Positions 1 through 8,105 of a stretch of DNA of 64,000 nucleotides are shown here, one piece after another. Position numbers and translations under genes: made by a program. The stretch comes from Gammaproteobacteria bacterium HGW-Gammaproteobacteria-1 (lineage in GTDB: Bacteria > Pseudomonadota > Gammaproteobacteria > Thiohalomonadales > Thiohalomonadaceae): the NCBI GenBank assembly GCA_002840095.1, contig PGZL01000012.1:62001-126000 (forward strand). Reading direction: 5' to 3'. The notes beneath the pieces are model-generated. The model did not search any database. It had not been told where the DNA came from and worked only from the letters and a program-made list of their open reading frames with translations. Every line of letters starts with the position of its first letter. Within the stretch, counting starts at the first letter, position 1.

Positions 1-1
1 C

Positions 2-1198
2 AACCAGGCCAGCGTCAGCACCACCCACCTGGAACGCCGCGCCGACCTCGCCTACCGCGGCGAGGGCTGGGATTTCCTCGGCCGGGTGCAGGGCTACCAG
101 GCCCTGAGCGGCAGCGAACCCTACCAGCGCCTGCCCCAGCTGCTGCTCAACGCCGCCAGCCCGCGCCGGCGCAACACGCTGCAATACACCCTGGCCAGCG
201 AGCTGGTGCACTTCGCCCATGCCGATCGCATCCCCACCGGCAGCCGCGTCGACCTGACCCCCGGCGTCAGCCTGCCCCTGGCCGGCGCCGCCTGGTTTCT
301 CACCCCGCGCCTCGCCCTGCGCCACACCCAGTACCAGTTGCAGGATCACGCACCGGGCGCAACGCCGAGCCGCACCACCCCCATCGTCAGCCTGGACAGC
401 GGCCTGTTCTTCGAGCGCGACACGTCCATCGGCGAACGCTCATTGCTGCACACCCTGGAGCCGCGCCTCTATTACCTGTACGTGCCCTACCGGGACCAGA
501 CCGACCTGCCGCGCTTCGACAGCGCCGCCTACGACTTCAGCTTTGCCCAGCTGTTCCGCGACAACCGCTTCAGCGGCGCCGACCGCCAGGGCGACGCCAA
601 CCAGGTGACCGTCGCCCTCACCAGCCGCCTGCTGGACAGCACCACCGGCGATGAACTGGTGCGCGGCAGCATCGGCCAGATCCACTACTTCGAGGATCGC
701 CGCGTCACTCTGTCCGGCAGCACGGCGGAGGAGCGACAGAGTTCCGACGTGGTGGCCGAACTGGCGGCGCGGCCCCTGCGTGGCCTGGAGCTGGCCGCCG
801 CCACGCGCTGGAACCCGCACGACGAGCAGGGCGAGCTGCTCACCGGCCGTGCCCGCTACCGTCCCGACCAGGATCGCCTGCTCAGCCTCGACTACCGCTA
901 CCGCCGCGACCAAAGCCTGCGCCAGGCCGACCTGGTGGCTTACTGGCCGTTGTACCGCCGCTGGCGCGTCCTCGCCCGCTGGAACTACGACCTCGAACTG
1001 GAGCGCACCCTGGAGACCGTCGGCGGCCTGGCCTGGGAGGACTGCTGCTGGGGCCTTCATCTCACTGTGCGCCGGCGCCTCGATACCGTCACCTTCGACA
1101 CCAGCCACAGCTTCATGCTCACCCTGGAGCTGAAGGGCCTGTCCAGTTTCGGCCGCCGCCTGGAGGACGAACTGGCGGCCTTCCAGACACGCCAATAA
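2..1198 (+). CDS. lptD: LPS-assembly protein LptD, C-terminal part (5' end outside window)
   Basis: The frame is open from base 2, so the gene enters from the left; 398 residues of the C-terminal beta-barrel are present. LptD is the outer-membrane barrel of the Lpt machine that, with lipoprotein LptE, inserts lipopolysaccharide into the outer leaflet. The visible part has the alternating aromatic/polar strands of a barrel and typical family segments such as LEPRLYYLYVPYRDQ and FDSAAYDFSFAQLFRDNRFSG, and it ends with an aromatic- and charge-rich tail including a Cys-Cys pair in WEDCCWG. The position immediately upstream of surA and pdxA is the classical gammaproteobacterial order and supports the assignment. 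The missing N-terminus is an effect of the window edge, not a truncation of the gene. Confidence 0.95.
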   Translation, partial: NQASVSTTHLERRADLAYRGEGWDFLGRVQGYQALSGSEPYQRLPQLLLNAASPRRRNTLQYTLASELVHFAHADRIPTGSRVDLTPGVSLPLAGAAWFLTPRLALRHTQYQLQDHAPGATPSRTTPIVSLDSGLFFERDTSIGERSLLHTLEPRLYYLYVPYRDQTDLPRFDSAAYDFSFAQLFRDNRFSGADRQGDANQVTVALTSRLLDSTTGDELVRGSIGQIHYFEDRRVTLSGSTAEERQSSDVVAELAARPLRGLELAAATRWNPHDEQGELLTGRARYRPDQDRLLSLDYRYRRDQSLRQADLVAYWPLYRRWRVLARWNYDLELERTLETVGGLAWEDCCWGLHLTVRRRLDTVTFDTSHSFMLTLELKGLSSFGRRLEDELAAFQTRQ

Positions 1199-1210
1199 AT
1201 TCAGGTAAAC

Positions 1211-1461
1211 AGTTGAGTCCGCCAATGAACGCGAATGGACGCAAATCTAAGGACTTTTACTCTCGCCAAGACGCCAAGCACGCCAAGAAAAAACAATGGC
1301 ACCCAGCGCAATCGGTGGATGCCGGTAGCCATATCCCCCTGCCATCTCTGCCTTGCTTGCGGTTTTCTTCGCGTGCTTGGCGTCTTGGCGAGATTCAATT
1401 GATGTGTTCAGGTTCATCTGTATTCGCGTCCATTGGCGTTCATTTGCGGACTGATTGAGAA
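1211..1461. repeat. Nested inverted-repeat element (CGCCAAGA-type inner arms)
   Basis: This 251 bp element nearly fills the 353 bp lptD-surA gap, the only gene-free stretch over 300 bp in the window. The outer arms are about 1215-1247 (GTCCGCCAATGAACGCGAAT begins the motif) and 1418-1455 (its reverse complement). The inner arms are 1258-1287, made of CGCCAAGA-like units, and 1361-1396, made of TCTTGGCG-like units. A roughly 70 bp centre separates the inner arms. No coding potential that I trust lies inside. A short fragment resembling the outer arm end (GCGGACTGATT) recurs at about 2948-2960 before pdxA. Confidence 0.85.
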
Positions 1462-1551
1462 TTTCAGGGTAAACCTCCGCGGGCTCGGGCTTCAGCCCGA
1501 CCTGCACTGAGCATGGTATCCTTGCCCCCCTGTGATTTGCGGAATCCCCCA

Positions 1552-2844
1552 ATGAAACGTATCCCTGCCCTCGCCGCCCTGCTGGGCGGCCTGTTGTTGT
1601 CGTTCCCGCCGCTGCACGCCGCCCCCCGGGTGGAGGAGCTGAACCGCATCGTCGCGGTGGTGGACGAGGAAGCCATCACCAGCCTGGAACTGGAAAAGCG
1701 CCTGCAGGCGATCCTCGCCCAGTTGCGCCAGAACGGCACACCGGCCCCGCCGCGGGAGATCCTGCAACGCCAGGTGCTGGAGCGCCTGATCATCGAACGC
1801 CTCCAGCTCACCCTCGCCGCCGACCGCGGCGTGCGCGTCGACGACGAAGCGCTGAACCAGGTGATTACCCGCATCGCCGCCCAGAACAAGCTGACCCTGC
1901 CGCAGTTCCGCGAAACGCTGGAGCGCGACGGCGTGGCCTACGCCGACTTCCGCGAGGAAATACGCGGCGAAATCATCATGAACAACCTGCGCGCCCGCGA
2001 AGTGGAAAGCCGCGTCGAAGTGACCCAGCAGGAGGTCGACGAATTCCTCGCCCGCCAGGCCGGCAACGGCAACCTGGACACCGAATACCACCTCGGCCAC
2101 ATCCTCATCGCCGTGCCCGAAGGCGCCGGCCCCGAGCAGGTGCAGGCGGCCCGTGCCCGCGCCCAGCAGGTGCTGGACGAGCTGCGTGGCGGCGCCGATT
2201 TCCGCCAGCTGGCCATCGCCCATTCCAGCGGCCAGCAAGCCTTGCAGGGCGGCGACCTGGGCTGGCGCAAGGGCGGCCAGCTGCCCACCCTGTTCGCCGA
2301 CAACGTGCTGCGGCTGGCGCCGGGCGAAGTGAGCGAGCCGCTACGCAGCTCCAGCGGCTTTCACATCATCAAGCTGCTGGACAAGCGCGGCGAGCAGCGC
2401 CAGTTCGTCACCCAGACCCATGCCCGCCACATCCTGGTGCGCAGCAACGAACTGGTGCCCGATGTCGAGGCGCGCAACAAGCTGTCGCGCCTGCGCGAGC
2501 GCATCCTGCAGGGCGAGGACTTCGCCGCGCTGGCCCGCGCCAACTCCGAGGACCCCGGTTCCGGCACCAGGGGCGGCGACCTGGGCTGGGCCAATCCCGG
2601 AACCTTCGTCGGACCGTTCGAACAGGCCATGAACGGCCTCAAGGCGGGCGAGATCAGCGAACCCTTCCGCAGCCAGTTCGGCTGGCACATCGTGCAGGTG
2701 GTGGAACGGCGCCAGCACGACAGCACCGAAGAACTCAAGCGCAGCCGCGCCTTCGAGGCCATCCGCCAGCGCAAGATCGAGGAAGACACCCAGGACTGGC
2801 TGCGCCGCCTGCGCGACGAGGCCTATGTCGAATATAAAGACTAG
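1552..2844 (+). CDS. surA: Periplasmic chaperone / peptidyl-prolyl isomerase SurA
   Basis: SurA escorts unfolded outer-membrane proteins, including LptD, across the periplasm. The 430-residue product starts with a signal peptide (MKRIPALAALLGGLLL...LHAA). A helical N-terminal chaperone domain with NRIVAVVDEEAITSLEL follows, then two parvulin (PPIC) domains, recognisable as HLGHILIAV...GGDLGWRKGGQLP and HARHILVRS...GGDLGWANPGTFVGPF. Family length is about 430, so it is full length. The frame is open 13 codons further up to 1513, but the signal peptide begins cleanly at 1552, so that start was chosen. It lies between lptD and pdxA as in Escherichia coli. Confidence 0.97.
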   Translation: MKRIPALAALLGGLLLSFPPLHAAPRVEELNRIVAVVDEEAITSLELEKRLQAILAQLRQNGTPAPPREILQRQVLERLIIERLQLTLAADRGVRVDDEALNQVITRIAAQNKLTLPQFRETLERDGVAYADFREEIRGEIIMNNLRAREVESRVEVTQQEVDEFLARQAGNGNLDTEYHLGHILIAVPEGAGPEQVQAARARAQQVLDELRGGADFRQLAIAHSSGQQALQGGDLGWRKGGQLPTLFADNVLRLAPGEVSEPLRSSSGFHIIKLLDKRGEQRQFVTQTHARHILVRSNELVPDVEARNKLSRLRERILQGEDFAALARANSEDPGSGTRGGDLGWANPGTFVGPFEQAMNGLKAGEISEPFRSQFGWHIVQVVERRQHDSTEELKRSRAFEAIRQRKIEEDTQDWLRRLRDEAYVEYKD

Positions 2845-2845
2845 T

Positions 2846-2935
2846 TACAAGATGCAAGTGGCAAGATACAAGTGAACGAACTCGCTGCGCTCGTGCTAAA
2901 ACAAATATGCTCACCGCATACCCGATGCGTGTGAA
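2846..2935. repeat. Half element: GATACAA-type arm plus loop core, right arm missing
   Basis: Directly after the surA stop, 2846-2873 carries degenerate CAAGTGG/GATACAA heptads. It is followed by AACTCGCTGCGCTCG, which reads on the reverse strand as the end (GAGCGCAGCGAGTT) of the loop core found in the elements at 10814, 13018 and 29849. No complementary right arm follows, so this looks like a truncated copy. Confidence 0.6.
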
Positions 2936-2964
2936 GTCGCCTTCATTCGCGGACTGATTCACGC

Positions 2965-3957
2965 ATGCCTGCCATTCCACGTATTGCCCTCACCCCCGGC
3001 GAGCCGGCCGGCATCGGCCCTGATCTTGCGGTGCTGCTGGCGCAGCAACCGCAGGCGGCGGAGATCGTCGCGGTCGCCGATCCGGAGCTACTGCTGCAAC
3101 GGGCGCAGATGCGCGGCGTGCCGCTGCAACTGCGCGAGTTCGATGCTACCGCTGCGCCGCGCATCAACGAACCGGGCTTGCTCACCGTTCTGCCGGTGCC
3201 GCTGGCCGCGCCCGCCACGCCCGGCACGCTGAATGCGGCCAATGCCCCCTATGTGCTGGAGACCCTGCGCCGCGCCACCGCGCTGTGCCAGCAGAAACTC
3301 TGCACCGCCCTGGTCACCGGACCGGTGCACAAGGGCGTCATCAACGACGCCGGCATACCCTTCACCGGGCACACCGAGTTCCTGGCCGAACTGACGCACA
3401 CGCCGCGGGTGGTGATGATGCTGGCGACGCCCGGCCTGCGCGTGGCCCTGGCCACCACCCACCTGCCCCTGCGCGCCGTGGCCGACGCCATCACGCCGCA
3501 ACTGCTGCGCGAGGTGATCGGCATTCTCCAGCACGACCTGAGCACCAAATTCGGTATTGCCCAACCGCGCATCCTGGTGTGCGGCCTCAATCCCCACGCC
3601 GGCGAAGGCGGCCACCTCGGCCGCGAAGAGATCGAGGTGATCGGCCCGGTGCTGGAAAGCCTGCGCGCACAGGGCATGCAACTCATCGGCCCGCTGCCCG
3701 CCGACACCCTGTTCACGCCGCGCCACCTGGAACACGCCGACGCCGTACTCGCCATGTACCACGATCAGGGCCTGCCGGTGCTCAAGCACAAGGGCTTCGG
3801 CCGCGCCGTCAACGTCACCCTCGGCCTGCCCATCGTGCGCACCTCCGTCGACCATGGCACGGCGCTGGAGCTGGCCGGCCGGGGGGACATCGATTTGGGC
3901 AGCCTGGAGTATGCCGTTGCTGTTGCCATAGAGATGGCAACAGCAAAAAAAAGATGA
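2965..3957 (+). CDS. pdxA: 4-hydroxythreonine-4-phosphate dehydrogenase PdxA
   Basis: PdxA oxidises 4-phosphooxy-L-threonine with NAD+ in the DXP-dependent branch of pyridoxal 5'-phosphate synthesis, acting with PdxJ in the cytoplasm. The 330-residue protein has the family start [16 protein letters not shown] and the divalent-metal/substrate motifs [23 protein letters not shown] and [15 protein letters not shown]. The C-terminal [15 protein letters not shown] is also typical. Length matches the family (about 330). The gene lies 120 bp after surA, with a half repeat element in the gap, and is followed by another repeat before rsmA. Co-transcription with surA is likely but not shown. Confidence 0.97.
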   Translation: MPAIPRIALTPGEPAGIGPDLAVLLAQQPQAAEIVAVADPELLLQRAQMRGVPLQLREFDATAAPRINEPGLLTVLPVPLAAPATPGTLNAANAPYVLETLRRATALCQQKLCTALVTGPVHKGVINDAGIPFTGHTEFLAELTHTPRVVMMLATPGLRVALATTHLPLRAVADAITPQLLREVIGILQHDLSTKFGIAQPRILVCGLNPHAGEGGHLGREEIEVIGPVLESLRAQGMQLIGPLPADTLFTPRHLEHADAVLAMYHDQGLPVLKHKGFGRAVNVTLGLPIVRTSVDHGTALELAGRGDIDLGSLEYAVAVAIEMATAKKR

Positions 3958-3958
3958 A

Positions 3959-4020
3959 AGAGAAAAGATACAAGCAGGTAATCCTTCACTCTTGTATCTT
4001 GTATCTTTCCACTTGTATCT
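3959..4020. repeat. Inverted heptad repeat, GATACAA family
   Basis: Left arm 3961-3975 (GAAAAGATACAAGC) and a longer right arm 3990-4020 built of TTGTATC heptads. It fills the gap between pdxA and rsmA and ends seven bases before the rsmA ATG, so it covers the position of the ribosome-binding site. Confidence 0.8.
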
Positions 4021-4026
4021 GAGTCT

Positions 4027-4800
4027 ATGGAACATAAAGCCCGCAAACGCTTCGGCCAGAACTTCCTGCATGATCGTCATGTGATCGATCGCATCGTGCG
4101 CGCCATTCATCCCAAGGCCGGCGAGCGGCTGGTGGAGATCGGTCCCGGCCTCGGCGCGCTGACGCTGCCGCTGTTGCAGGCGGCCGGGCGGCTGGAGGTG
4201 GTGGAGCTGGATCGCGACCTGATCCCCAAGCTGGCCGAGCAGTGCGCCGGCAAGGGCGAGCTGCTGATCCACAGCGCCGACGCCCTCAAGTTTGATTTTT
4301 GCTCGCTGGCAACGGACGGCAAGCTGCGTCTCGCCGGCAACCTGCCCTACAACATCTCCACCCCGCTGATCTTCCACCTGCTCGATCAGGCGCGCTGCAT
4401 CGACGACATGCATTTCATGCTGCAAAAGGAAGTGGTGGAACGGCTGGCGGCGAAGCCCGACACCAGCGACTACGGCCGCCTCAGCGTCATGGTGCAGTTC
4501 CGCTGCAAGGTGGAGCAGCTGTTCATCGTGCCGCCCGGCGCCTTCACCCCGGCGCCCAAGGTGGAGTCGGCCATCGTGCGCCTGGAGCCCTACGCCGAGC
4601 CGCCGGTAAACGTCGATGCCTCCGTGCTGGAAAAGCTGGTGGCCCAGGCCTTCGGCCAGCGCCGCAAGACCCTGCGCAACACTCTCAAGGGCCTGCTCGA
4701 TGCGGAAGCCATCGAGGCCGCCGGCATCGACCCGCAGCGCCGCGCCGAGACCCTCAGCCTGCAAGAGTTCGCCGCCCTGGCCAACCGCGTCACGGGGTAG
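4027..4800 (+). CDS. rsmA: 16S rRNA dimethyladenosine transferase RsmA (KsgA)
   Basis: RsmA dimethylates the two adjacent adenosines in the 3'-terminal hairpin of 16S rRNA (A1518/A1519 in E. coli) using S-adenosylmethionine, a late step in 30S maturation. The 257 residues begin with the family signature RKRFGQNFLHD. Then come the SAM-binding motif VEIGPGLGALT, the catalytic NLPYNIS motif, and the C-terminal small domain with FGQRRKTLRNTLKG. Full length. It follows pdxA as in enterobacteria, but apaG and apaH, which normally follow, lie about 8-10 kb away in this genome. No conventional Shine-Dalgarno sequence is visible because a repeat arm abuts the start. Confidence 0.97.
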   Translation: MEHKARKRFGQNFLHDRHVIDRIVRAIHPKAGERLVEIGPGLGALTLPLLQAAGRLEVVELDRDLIPKLAEQCAGKGELLIHSADALKFDFCSLATDGKLRLAGNLPYNISTPLIFHLLDQARCIDDMHFMLQKEVVERLAAKPDTSDYGRLSVMVQFRCKVEQLFIVPPGAFTPAPKVESAIVRLEPYAEPPVNVDASVLEKLVAQAFGQRRKTLRNTLKGLLDAEAIEAAGIDPQRRAETLSLQEFAALANRVTG

Positions 4801-4803
4801 GGC

Positions 4804-4865
4804 GACGAGTTTCGAGTTTAAAGTTTCGAAAAGCCACGACACAATCTTGTCGAAACTCGAAACTG
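4804..4865. repeat. Inverted heptad repeat, GAAACTC family
   Basis: Left arm 4805-4831 with GAGTTTC-type units and right arm 4845-4864 with GAAACTC units, separated by about 13 bp. It starts four bases after the rsmA stop codon and could form a stem in the 3' end of the transcript. Confidence 0.75.
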
Positions 4866-4877
4866 CTTCTAACAAAC

Positions 4878-4908
4878 GTAGGATGGGTAGAGCGCAGCGA
4901 AACCCATC
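4878..4908. repeat. Dispersed intergenic repeat (GTAGGATGGGTAGAGCGCAG type)
   Basis: A 31 bp motif beginning GTAGGATGGGTAGAGCGCAG and ending AAACCCATC, with self-complementary ends (GATGGGT/ACCCATC). From memory this kind of sequence is scattered through intergenic regions of many proteobacterial genomes; its role is not established. It lies between the GAAACTC element and the DUF488 gene. Confidence 0.55.
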
Positions 4909-4961
4909 ATGTCGCCGGGAGCCGGTACCGCCGCGCACCATTTGGGCTACCCTCAATCTCC

Positions 4962-5321
4962 ATGAGCATCGCCCTGAAACGCGCCTACGCTCCCCCCGCT
5001 GCCGGCGACGGCTACCGTGTGCTGGTGGACCGGTTGTGGCCGCGGGGAGTGAAGCGGGACACGGCCCGGCTGGATGAATGGCTGAAGGAGGCGGCGCCGT
5101 CGGAGGCGCTACGGCAGTGGTTTCATGCCCACCCGGAACAGTGGGGTGAGTTTCGCCGGCGCTACCTGGCCGAGTTGAAGACACAGCGCGAGGCGCTGCG
5201 CCCGCTGGCGCAACGGGCCCGCAGCGAAACCGTCACCCTGGTGTTCGCCGCCCACGACGCCGCACACAACAACGCCGTGGTGCTGCGGCAGTATTTGGCG
5301 CTGCTGACAGCTGCGTCCTGA
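4962..5321 (+). CDS. DUF488 family protein
   Basis: The 119-residue product carries the hallmarks of DUF488: YRVLVDRLWPRGVKRD near the N-terminus, then LDEWLKEAAPS, LRQWFHAHPEQWGEFRRRYLAEL and the C-terminal VTLVFAAHDAAHNNAVVLRQYL. The family is small, cytoplasmic and biochemically poorly characterised. The Met at 4962 was chosen because the family motif begins about 18 residues later and upstream sequence in the same frame is repeat DNA. It stands alone between rsmA and an exported hydrolase; no operon partner is evident. Confidence 0.9.
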   Translation: MSIALKRAYAPPAAGDGYRVLVDRLWPRGVKRDTARLDEWLKEAAPSEALRQWFHAHPEQWGEFRRRYLAELKTQREALRPLAQRARSETVTLVFAAHDAAHNNAVVLRQYLALLTAAS

Positions 5322-5452
5322 CGTCCTGCGGGAATAAAAGTTGCTGCCGTTTCACCTTTCACCATTACGGCTGAAAAACCGGTGGCCGATACACCGCCGG
5401 GGTACCCGCCGCAAATATCCCGTCAATAATAAATATTCTTTGGAGGAGTCAG

Positions 5453-6337
5453 GTGAAATCATTACTGTCTGTGCTGTTGCTGCTGGCCTGCCTCGGCAGC
5501 GCCGCCGCCGAACCGCTTTCCCTGGCCCACAAAGGCCTGCAACTGAGCGCCGAACTGGAGCGCAGCGGCGACGAGTGGGCGGCGAAACCGGTGATCCTGC
5601 TGCTGCACGGCACCCTCGCCCATCACCGCATGGAGATCATCGCCACCCTGCAACAGGCCTTTCTTGAGCGCGGCTACAGCTCCCTGGCCATCAACCTCAG
5701 CCTGGGCCTGAGCGGACGCGAGGGCATGTATGACTGCCCGACGCCGCACCGCCACCGCCACACCGACGCCGTGGACGAGATCGGCCTGTGGGTCGACTGG
5801 CTCAAGCAGCAGGGCGCCAACTCGGTCGTCCTGTTCGGCCATTCGCGCGGCGGCAACCAGATTGCCCGCTACGCCGCGGCGCACGACAGCGCCCTGCTGC
5901 GCAGCGTGATCCTCGCCGCACCGCAGACCTGGAGCGCCGGCTATGGCGCGAAAGACTATCAGACCCGCTACGGCAAGGCCCTCGCCCCGCTGCTGGCCCA
6001 GGCCGAGACCCTGGTGGCCAGGGGTCGGGGCGACGCCGTGCTCAAGCCGGTGGACTTCATCTACTGCCAGCAGACCGCCGCCACGGCCGACGCCTTCGTG
6101 TCCTACTACAAGCCCGACCCGCGCATGGACACGCCCACCGTGATCAAGGACATCCGCAAGCCGGTACTGGTGTTCGCGGCCTCGGAAGACACCACGGTCG
6201 TCGGCCTGGAGCAGAAGATGGAAGGCCACGGCGACAACGTGCAGGTGCTCAGCATCGACGGCGCCGATCATTTCTTCCGCGACCTCTACGCCGAGGAACT
6301 GGCCGATGCGGCCGTGGAGTTCATCGAGGCCCACTGA
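5453..6337 (+). CDS. Exported alpha/beta-hydrolase (unknown substrate)
   Basis: The 294-residue protein has a cleavable signal peptide (MKSLLSVLLLLACLGSAAA) and an alpha/beta-hydrolase fold. The oxyanion region is VILLLHGTLAHHRME, the nucleophile elbow is FGHSRGGNQ (Ser in G-H-S-R-G), and a likely catalytic Asp and His occur in FAASEDTTV and SIDGADHFF. It therefore probably acts in the periplasm as an esterase, lipase or peptidase-like enzyme, but the substrate cannot be read from sequence. The start is GTG at 5453, supported by a strong GGAGG at 5443-5447. The next gene is about 100 bp downstream on the same strand. Confidence 0.85.
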   Translation: MKSLLSVLLLLACLGSAAAEPLSLAHKGLQLSAELERSGDEWAAKPVILLLHGTLAHHRMEIIATLQQAFLERGYSSLAINLSLGLSGREGMYDCPTPHRHRHTDAVDEIGLWVDWLKQQGANSVVLFGHSRGGNQIARYAAAHDSALLRSVILAAPQTWSAGYGAKDYQTRYGKALAPLLAQAETLVARGRGDAVLKPVDFIYCQQTAATADAFVSYYKPDPRMDTPTVIKDIRKPVLVFAASEDTTVVGLEQKMEGHGDNVQVLSIDGADHFFRDLYAEELADAAVEFIEAH

Positions 6338-6434
6338 CGCGCCCGTGCGGATCCGGCCGCGCGTCGGATCCGCCACCGCACAGGGGCAGCCCGCATAAGA
6401 CGGGCGCCCTTCACACGCTGGGGAGGAGTACGGT

Positions 6435-7301
6435 ATGGAATTGAACACTTGGGTCCTGGGCCACGAAGTGCCCATCCGCCTCGGCTTTTTCTTCGGCGTG
6501 CTGCTGCTGGTCGGGCTGTGGGAGCTGCTGGTGCCGCGCCGCGCCCTCACCGTGTCCAAGGCGCTGCGCTGGGGCAACAACCTGGGGCTGGTGTTCCTCA
6601 ACAGCGTGCTGCTGCGCCTGCTGTTCCCCGCCGCCGCCGTGGGCATGGCCGCCTTCGCCGCCCAGCACGGCTGGGGCATCTTCAACCACTTCCAGGTGCC
6701 CTGGTTCATCGCCGTGGCGGTCTCGGCGATCGCCATGGACTTCGTCATCTACCTGCAACACGTGATGGTCCATGCGGTGCCCGCCCTGTGGCGCCTGCAC
6801 CGCATGCACCACGCCGACCCCGACTTCGACGTCACCACCGGCGCCCGCTTCCATCCCTTGGAGATCATCCTCTCCATGCTGATCAAGTTCGCCACCATCA
6901 TCGTGCTCGGCGCGCCGGTGCTGGCGGTGGTGATCTTCGAGGTGATGCTGAATGCCACCGCCATGTTCAACCACGGCAACATGCGCCTGCCGCTGGGTCT
7001 CGATCGCGTGCTGCGCCTGCTGGTGGTCACGCCCGACATGCACCGCGTGCATCACTCGGTGGAGGACGACGAGGCCAACAGCAACTTCGGTTTCAACCTG
7101 CCCTGGTGGGACCGCCTGCTCGGCACCTACCGCGACCAGCCGCGCGCCGGTCACGAGGCCATGACCATCGGTATCCACAAATACCGCAGCACCAAGGAAG
7201 TGAGCTGGCTGCCCGGCATGCTGACGCTGCCGTTCAAGGGCAAGATCAGCGACTACGCCATCAACCGCCGGCAGTGGCAGGCGGGCGAAAAGCAGGACTG
7301 A
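6435..7301 (+). CDS. Sterol desaturase / fatty acid hydroxylase family membrane protein
   Basis: The 288-residue integral membrane protein belongs to the di-iron fatty acid hydroxylase superfamily. The histidine clusters are visible: HVMVH, HRMHHAD, FNHGN and HRVHHSVEDDE. Several hydrophobic segments cover roughly residues 10-33, 50-75, 80-110 and 150-180. These enzymes use O2 and a di-iron site to hydroxylate or desaturate lipids in the membrane; the bacterial substrate here is unknown. A clear GGAGGAG Shine-Dalgarno precedes the ATG at 6435. The C-terminus has the family feature GFNLPWWDRLLGTYRDQP. Confidence 0.9.
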   Translation: MELNTWVLGHEVPIRLGFFFGVLLLVGLWELLVPRRALTVSKALRWGNNLGLVFLNSVLLRLLFPAAAVGMAAFAAQHGWGIFNHFQVPWFIAVAVSAIAMDFVIYLQHVMVHAVPALWRLHRMHHADPDFDVTTGARFHPLEIILSMLIKFATIIVLGAPVLAVVIFEVMLNATAMFNHGNMRLPLGLDRVLRLLVVTPDMHRVHHSVEDDEANSNFGFNLPWWDRLLGTYRDQPRAGHEAMTIGIHKYRSTKEVSWLPGMLTLPFKGKISDYAINRRQWQAGEKQD

Positions 7302-7309
7302 AGGCTACC

Positions 7310-7387
7310 CTCGCAGAGGCGCCAAGCTCGCCAAGAAAACAACGTATTGAATGCCCTTCTTCGCGGGCTTGGCGTCTTGGCGAGAGA
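7310..7387. repeat. Inverted repeat, CGCCAAGA family
   Basis: Left arm 7310-7340 (GCGCCAAGCTCGCCAAGA) and right arm 7357-7386 (GGCTTGGCGTCTTGGCGAGA) around a loop of about 17 bp. It begins about eight bases after the stop codon of the hydroxylase-like gene and ends about 20 bases before the next start. Its arms match the inner arms of the element at 1211-1461. Confidence 0.8.
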
Positions 7388-7409
7388 ACCATTTAGCTGG
7401 AGTATTTGC

Positions 7410-8072
7410 ATGAACAACAAACTGCTGCGTCTCGCCCTCGCCGCGCTGCTGCTCGGCGGCATCGCCCTGGCGATCATCTATCGCGATCAGCTCGACCCCG
7501 CCGCGCTGGAGCAGTGGGTGAGCGGCTTCGGCCTCGCCGGCCCGCTGGTGTTCATGGCCATCTACGCCCTCGGCACCGTGCTGTTCCTGCCGGGTTCGGT
7601 GCTCACCCTCACCGGCGGCGCCCTGTTCGGTCCGGTGTGGGGCACCTTCTACAACCTCACCGGCGCAACGACGGGCGCCACCCTGGCCTTTCTCGTCGCG
7701 CGCTACCTGGCCGCCGACTGGGCCGAGCGCCACAGCGGCGGCCGCATCGGCCAGATCAAGAAGGGCGTGGAGGACGAAGGCTGGCGCTTCGTCGCCTTCG
7801 TGCGCCTGGTGCCGCTGTTTCCCTTCAACGCGTTGAACTACGCGCTGGGCCTGACGCGCATCCGCCTGTGGCATTACGTGCTCACCAGCTATGTCTGCAT
7901 GCTGCCCGGCGCCATCGCCTACACCTATCTCGGCTATGCCGGGCGCGAGGCAGTGGCCGGCGGCGAGGGGCTGATCCAGAAAATCCTGCTGGCACTGGCC
8001 CTGCTCGCCATGGCCATGTTCCTGCCGCGCCTCATCAAGCGCCTGCGCCGCGCCCCGGCGCAGCTAGACTGA
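7410..8072 (+). CDS. TVP38/TMEM64 (VTT/DedA-like) membrane protein
   Basis: The 220-residue inner-membrane protein has the VTT (SNARE-associated Golgi/DedA-like) pattern. There is an N-terminal TM, then GLAGPLVFMAIYALGTVLFLPGS, LTLTGGALFGPVWGTFYNL, ATTGATLAFLVARYLA and the re-entrant FVRLVPLFPFNALNYALGLT with its conserved Arg and Pro. Related bacterial and eukaryotic proteins act as lipid scramblases/flippases or affect membrane homeostasis; the specific role here is unknown. Start 7410 was preferred over an upstream in-frame ATG inside the repeat element because the hydrophobic N-terminus begins there. Confidence 0.88.
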   Translation: MNNKLLRLALAALLLGGIALAIIYRDQLDPAALEQWVSGFGLAGPLVFMAIYALGTVLFLPGSVLTLTGGALFGPVWGTFYNLTGATTGATLAFLVARYLAADWAERHSGGRIGQIKKGVEDEGWRFVAFVRLVPLFPFNALNYALGLTRIRLWHYVLTSYVCMLPGAIAYTYLGYAGREAVAGGEGLIQKILLALALLAMAMFLPRLIKRLRRAPAQLD

Positions 8073-8105
8073 GTGAACGCCAGCCTACCCCGTGGAGCGA
8101 TAACC

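Noticed and set aside
1199-1551. Small protein genes in the lptD-surA gap
   Set aside because: Frames there run through the inverted-repeat arms (CGCCAAGA units) in several phases on both strands, with no ribosome-binding site or domain.
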